Part shown: positions 59,046-64,000 of the stretch, piece by piece
Numbering within the stretch: the first letter of the stretch is position 1
How the letters are laid out: every line of letters starts with the position of its first letter
From: Caprimulgus europaeus
Taxonomy: Eukaryota; Chordata; Aves; Caprimulgiformes; Caprimulgidae
Direction: 5' to 3'
NCBI GenBank assembly: GCA_907165065.1
Contig: OU015541.1
Coordinates: 13,883,501-13,947,500 of the forward strand
DNA length: 64,000 bases
The notes under the pieces: generated by a model
The model's input: only the letters and a program-made list of their open reading frames with translations
The model's database searches: none
What the model was told of the DNA's origin: nothing
Made by a program: the position numbers and the translations under genes

Positions 59046-59702
59046 TGTGGTGGTTTGGGTGGATTCACCCTTTTTGCTTGCAGCTTGCAGCCAAACACAG
59101 CCTGCTCTCTCACCCTTCCCCGCCCCCAACCCCCGCCTCGCCCAGGGAGTAGGGGGAGAGAGTTGGAAGGAAAAGGGCATGGAAACTCATGGGTTGAGAT
59201 AAAAACAATTTACTAATTAAAATAAAATTATAATGATAACAAGAGTGATAACAGAATATACAAATGAGTGATGCCCAGGGCAGTTGCTCACCACCCGCTG
59301 ACCGATGCCCAGCCTGTCCCAGTCAGTGATCCTGGAACAGAGACAGTCCCCAAACCCAAACCACAATCCTGGAAGTGTGAGCCCGAGCGATCCCCAAGAG
59401 AACATCCCCGTCTTAAGGTCAACCCTGGTTAATACACTAAACATGACGGGATATGATCTGGAATATCTCATTGGCACATCCAAATGTCAATTTTGGGTTT
59501 TGCTAATTACTGTGCTTCCTCCCTCCCAGTCCTAATGCAGCTGTGAAGCAGCCAAACACCGTGGCCTTGAGCTCCAGCAGCAACTCCTAACATCAGTACG
59601 TTTATCAACGTTCTTCTCATAACAAGTCTTACGCTGAAACTAAACCAAAGCTATTCTAATTACTAAATAGAAAATTAACTCTATCCTAGCAAAACCAGGA
59701 CA
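59046..59702 (-). mobile_element. Endogenous retrovirus solo LTR with perfect 5-bp target duplication, minus strand
   Basis: It is flanked on both sides by AAAGT (59041-59045 and 59703-59707). The plus strand starts TGTGGTGGTTTGGGTGG and ends CAAAACCAGGACA, so the LTR has TG...CA ends. It contains the AT-rich TAATGATAACAAGAG segment, 'cagttgctcaccacccgctg' and 'gatctggaatatctcattgg'. At 657 bp it is the longest of the five copies. A 5-bp duplication is typical of ERV-L-type (class III) integrations. No internal region remains, so it is a solo LTR. Confidence 0.95.
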
Positions 59703-61329
59703 AAAGTCCAGCTAGAGAGATCATTTGCCACTTGCCAGGTGCTTGTTGACCCTCGAGCAAACCCTGAAGTGGGCTGTGAGGCACCTGCTCTCATCTCAGG
59801 TCTTTCTCTCTGCCTTGGTGGTTGTTTCATGCCGAGGACCTGCTGGTCTGGCGCCTTCCCCTTCCCACTCCATTCAGTTTGGAGCAGAGGCAGTAGGCGA
59901 AGCACGGTGCATTTGTCACCTTTCATTGCTGTAGAGCAGCTGGGTGGGTGCTGCTTGGCTGGGGAGGTTCCTTAGGATGTTGTTGGTTTAGTTTGTATTT
60001 TTTCCTACTGCCCATCCTGGTGTGGGAGCTGCTCAGATGGGTCTGTCCAAGGGAGATGTGCCCCTTGGAAAGGGGTTTAGGAACCACTGAAAACTCCTTT
60101 AGAGTGCAAGCCAAGATCATTCCTGCCTTTCCCACCTGCTTTTAGATCCTTGACAGTCTCTGTTGTAGCTCTGTCAGCCCCTGCCATCCCCAGCTGTGCA
60201 GTAGCTTTCCTGCTTCTGGCATGTTTGAGAAATCTCTGTTATTAGGCTTTTATCCTATTTGTGAATTGCTTTTTAAAACAAACCAACCAACCAACCAAAC
60301 CACTTTTTACTCTATGGTTTTAAGCTTTAAGACTTTGTCTGTATCAGTCTGTTTTTTACCCTTAGATAATAGAGGAGAATATTGAGTGGATGGAGAAAAC
60401 CCAACCCCGCTGAGCCCCAGGTGATTCTTGCAGATCCTCAGCAAGAGCTTAACAACCTGGGAAAGGATGTACTGTCACTGACACCTGCTGTGGTGTCCTG
60501 CTCTCCTCTAATGGCATTTGTCCTGAAGCAAACAGCAGTGCATGGCCAGGCAGGAGATGCAGAGCTTTCCTCACAGGAGGGTCCAGGGAGAGGGAAGGTC
60601 ATAAATCTAGTGCTGCCCTTTTGACCCACTTTGACAGGATCAACTGAGGAGCTACCCAAGCATTTCAGCAGACAAATAAATAATGCTAAATAGATCACAT
60701 TGGGCCAGAGGTTGTGTAAAGACCTTAATGGGGAAACTGCAGTTAAAGAGATTAAGCTAACCTCAGCGACGTACTCCCCGGAGAAGCCTGATGCTAAATT
60801 GCTCCTCTAGGAAATCCCAGCAGCAGCTTTGCAGGCAGCAGCGTTGGCCAGGGCAGGGCTGAAGTGGATATTTCACATCCAAGAGATGTGTGCTGGCAAA
60901 GACCATCCTTTCCAGCATCAGTAGTGTTGGGTTTGGTGTTGGTGCCCGTGGGGCTGAGGCTGGTGTGTAGAGGAGCCTCATGCAGTATGGGAGCAACGTC
61001 GTGGGGGTGTGGGGCTGGAAGTACTGTGGCTAAAATGCAGTTCCAGCAGAATGTGGTTGTGCCAGTCAAGTAAATAAAACCTGATAAAAATTAATTATGG
61101 AAAAAAATGACTTCTGTAAAACTTTCTAAGGAAGAGTTTTATTTCCACATGGTGAGTAGGGTGTCATCGGAGACAGCTAAATAAACCCCGGCAATACTAG
61201 CAATAATAATTTTGTTGTTGGTTTTGTTTTTGTTTTTAATTAGGAGTCTTACATATGGCATTGAGTGTGTCATGCAAGTTTTCTTGTGTCCTCACTTTTA
61301 ATCATTAAAAAAGTCCAGGTATTAGTTGC
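59703..61329. other. Unique interval, no supportable gene
   Basis: (CAAC)n lies at about 60281-60298 and T/G-rich sequence at 61210-61240. AT-rich sequence spans 61070-61320. No exon recognised. Confidence 0.5.
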
Positions 61330-62314
61330 ATGGCAGTGGCATCCGTCAGGGGACAGTTTTGGGACCAGCTCTGTTTAACATCTTTGTTGGTGACATTGAC
61401 GGTGGGATTGAGTGCACCCTCAGCAATTTGCTGATGACACCAAGCTGGGTGGTTCAGCTGACACGCTGGAGGGGTGGGATGGCATCCAGAGGGACCTGGA
61501 CAGGCTGGAGAGGTGGGACTGGGCAAACCTCATGGAGTTCAACAAGGCCAAGTGCAAGATCCTGCACTTGGGTCAGGGCAACCCCAGCCAAATCCAGCCT
61601 GGGTGGAGAATGGCTGGAGAGCAGCCCTGAGGAGAAGGACTTGGGGTGCTGGGGGATGAAAAGCTGGACATGAGCTGGCAAAGTGCACTCACACCCAGAG
61701 GCCAATAACCGTGTCCTGGGCTGCACCCAGAGCAGCGTGGGCAGCAGGGCCAGGGAGGGGATTCTGCCCCTCTGCTCCGCTCTCCTGAGACCCCACCCGC
61801 AGTGCTGCCTCCACTGCTGGGGCCACCAACAGCAGAAGGACATGGAGCTACTGGAGCCAGTCCAGAGGAGGCCACGAGGATGATGTGAGGGCTGGAGCAG
61901 CTCTGCTGTGAGGACAGGCTGAGAGAGTTGGGGCTGTTCAGCCTGGAGAAGAGAAGGCTCCAGGGAGACCTTCTAGTGGCCTCCCAGTACCTGAAGGGGC
62001 TCCAGGAAGGCTGGGGAGGGACTTTGGCCAAGGGCAGGGAGTGACAGAACAAGGGGTGATGGCTTGAAACTGGCAGAGGGAAGATGGAGATTAGAGATGA
62101 GGAAGAAATTCTTCACTGTGAGGGTGGTGAGACACTGGCCCAGGTTGGCCAGAGAAGCTGTGGCTGCTCCTCCCTGGAAGTGTTCTCGGCCAGGTTGGAT
62201 GAGGCTTTGAGCAACCTGGTCTAGTGGAAGGTGTCCCTGCTGCTGGCAGGGGGGTTGGGACTGGATGAGCTTTGGGGTCCCTTCCAACCCAAACCAGTCT
62301 GGGATTCTCTGATT
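61330..62314 (+). mobile_element. CR1 LINE, ~985 bp, plus strand, keeps RT motifs
   Basis: The longest of the clear CR1 copies here. It starts in the reverse-transcriptase domain with GIRQGTVLGPALFNIF (first frame), then continues in another frame with QFADDTKLGG, the catalytic Asp-Asp box, then FNKAKCKILHLGQGN. The ORF2 tail and the 3' UTR ending 'caaaccagtctgggattctc' follow. At least two frameshifts break the protein, and the endonuclease and N-terminal RT are absent, so it cannot move on its own. The 3' subfamily is shared with 25512, 47441 and 53220. Confidence 0.96.
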
Positions 62315-64000
62315 ATTCTGTCACTCTCTGCTGTGATGCTGGCAGTGGCTGAGGTGTAGCTTGATGGACCCTGAAACCAACTACATCCCAAACATGTCTG
62401 GTGCCCAGTGATATCCCTTTGCCCCCAGTCTGGAAATGAGGTTGTCATGAGAGGGAACCTTCTGCCCGTCTCCTGTGTCCTGGCATGAGTGGGCAAAACT
62501 GAGAGGCAAGTTCTTATCGCTCTGAGCAGAAGGAATCACTGGAAGCATCCAATTTGTTCTTCACAAGACGTTTATTTAGCTCCTTGATGATGATGTCTTT
62601 TCGTTACTGCTGGATTTGCATTAACAAGCCACTTTTAAAAAGCTCCAGATCCTCTGTGGACTTGCAGTTAAAGTGCTCTGGTCCAGTATTGCCAACGATA
62701 AGTGTTAAAATTTACGTAAAACCAACAAAAAACCAAAACCCAAAACCCACCTCTCTTTAAAATAAAATGAAATAAGAATTTTTTTGAGATCTTGCAGGCA
62801 TCACTGAAGCCATTCCTGATATGAGTGCTGCCAACATATTCTTTACAAAGTTGAAGTTTTCATCTCAGCTCCTGACTCTCAGGAAATAAAAGGATGTGAT
62901 GAGATTCGTAATAAAACTACAGAAGCTGGCAGTGCCATCCATGAGGAAGTCACACCTTCTCTGAAGCTTGGCAGGAGGTTGTGTTTCTTTCCACTGGGTC
63001 CTTCCCAGTTAACAAACATTTATTCTCCGTGTTTGCACAGAGCTGGAGATCTCGCAGCTGCTGTGCTCTGGGCTCTGTCCCCGCTTGCAGCGTGCCTTTA
63101 TTTTTCTTACTCATTTTCATCTTATTACCATGGGACCTGCATGACCTCTGGGCACATTTACAAGTTTGAAAATACTGTCATATTGTAAAAATAACAAACC
63201 AAAGTGAGTCTAGGAAAGCAATAAAAATAAAAAATGTGCTTCATAGAACATCATCTGGATATATCCTGCTCTCAGGTCCCTGTATGGGCGGGTGGGTGCC
63301 CAGCAGTGCTCTGCCTCTGGAGCAGCTGTGCCAGCTGCAGCTCCCCTGGAAGAGCCAAGGTAAATGAATTGTGGTTTTTAAAGTAAATGCTCCATGAAAA
63401 ACTGAATTTCAGCAGGTGTTTTCTCACACTGTCCTTGTATCTCTTGCTTGGACCCAAAATACACAGCAGCGTGTGTGACGCAGAGGTGCTGTCGTGGAGG
63501 CACAGCTCGGTGTCCATCACCCTCGTTTCCTTGGGACTCCCCATCTGACCAGGGCTGACAGCCTCTATCTGCTTATCCATCGGTTCCAGGAGAAGTCACC
63601 TCCTGTGGCACAAGATCAGGTCACACCTGTGCTCCCCTTCCTTTGGTTTGGAGCTCATGTCACCTGCAGACGTAGGCAGCTTGAGTTGAGTTGAGTTGAG
63701 TTGACAGCATGCCTTTGTTTCCAGACCTGGCAGGAATTTGGGTGGTTTCCTCTAAGGGTTTTTTCTTTTTTTAATTTTTTTTTCCTTAATTGGTCAGAGT
63801 AGAGTTGTTTCTATCCTGAGCATGTTATGTGAGACAAGTTTGAGTTGAGATTTGGCATTATGAACACTTTTGAAGCAGAGATCTTTGATTGTGGTTGTAC
63901 TTGTGGGTAACCATCACTAATGTAAGTCAGGGCTAGGTAGATAAAAGTGGGACCAAGTCTCAGGACAGAGGAAAAGCAATTAATAACATCTTCCCGTCTC
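62315..64000. other. Unique interval to the right edge
   Basis: AT-rich in 62760-63240, with a TTGAG pentanucleotide repeat at 63681-63704. No gene or transposon recognised. Confidence 0.5.
63681..63704. repeat. (TTGAG)n pentanucleotide microsatellite, ~4.8 units
   Basis: ttgagttgagttgagttgag followed by ttga, uninterrupted. A related single 'ttgagttgag' occurs near 63840. Confidence 0.85.

Noticed and set aside
1-64000. Search for tRNA, rRNA, CRISPR arrays, bacterial operons or phage genes
   Set aside because: None seen. Repeat content and composition are those of a bird nuclear genome.

Overview
The window looks like a stretch of a bird nuclear chromosome, lying in intronic or intergenic DNA. 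The main evidence is its repeats. I count 23 clear copies of the avian CR1 LINE on both strands, plus three older or very short CR1-like pieces. There are also five copies of one long terminal repeat (LTR) family whose ends resemble a common avian endogenous-retrovirus LTR. By my coordinates the clear CR1 copies cover about 9 kb (roughly 14%) and the LTRs about 3 kb (roughly 5%). No operons, Shine-Dalgarno sites, tRNA, rRNA or CRISPR arrays are visible, and a bacterial reading does not fit. I cannot name the species.

Layout. Positions 1 to about 900 are a GC- and CpG-rich island with strong G-runs, probably the promoter or first exon of a gene that lies mostly outside the window or has large introns here. 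Positions 1-54 could be the 3' end of a coding exon, but I do not recognise it. From 1 to 11 kb the DNA is mostly unique, with simple repeats and two short CR1 pieces. From 11 to 30 kb CR1 is dense (copies at 11.2, 15.0, 15.7, 16.8, 19.8, 22.1, 24.4, 25.5, 26.5, 29.4 and 29.9 kb), with a truncated LTR at 12.5 kb. From 30 to 45 kb the DNA is CR1-poor, with LTRs at 31.6 and 41.8 kb and several AT-rich, CpG-bearing blocks that look like candidate conserved regulatory DNA. From 45 to 64 kb CR1 is dense again, including the two copies that reach the reverse-transcriptase FADD box (56.1 kb on the minus strand, mutated, and 61.3 kb on the plus strand). LTRs lie at 54.4 and 59.0 kb, and the 59.0 kb copy has a perfect 5-bp target-site duplication (AAAGT).

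No protein-coding gene can be called with confidence. Nearly all open frames are chance frames or CR1 fragments read in sense or antisense. The items most worth a second look are the left-edge CpG island and possible exon, a 24-nt microexon-like segment at 33345-33368, an exon-like 68-bp segment at 6745-6812, a TATA box in a CpG-retaining block near 23.2 kb, a POU4-type site at 49973 in an AT-rich block, a diverged 93-bp-spaced duplication at 37.3 kb, and an open frame on the minus strand next to a CR1 breakpoint at 11.8-12.0 kb. I found nothing that supports a novel biological system. The signals are those of an avian repeat landscape with candidate regulatory DNA.
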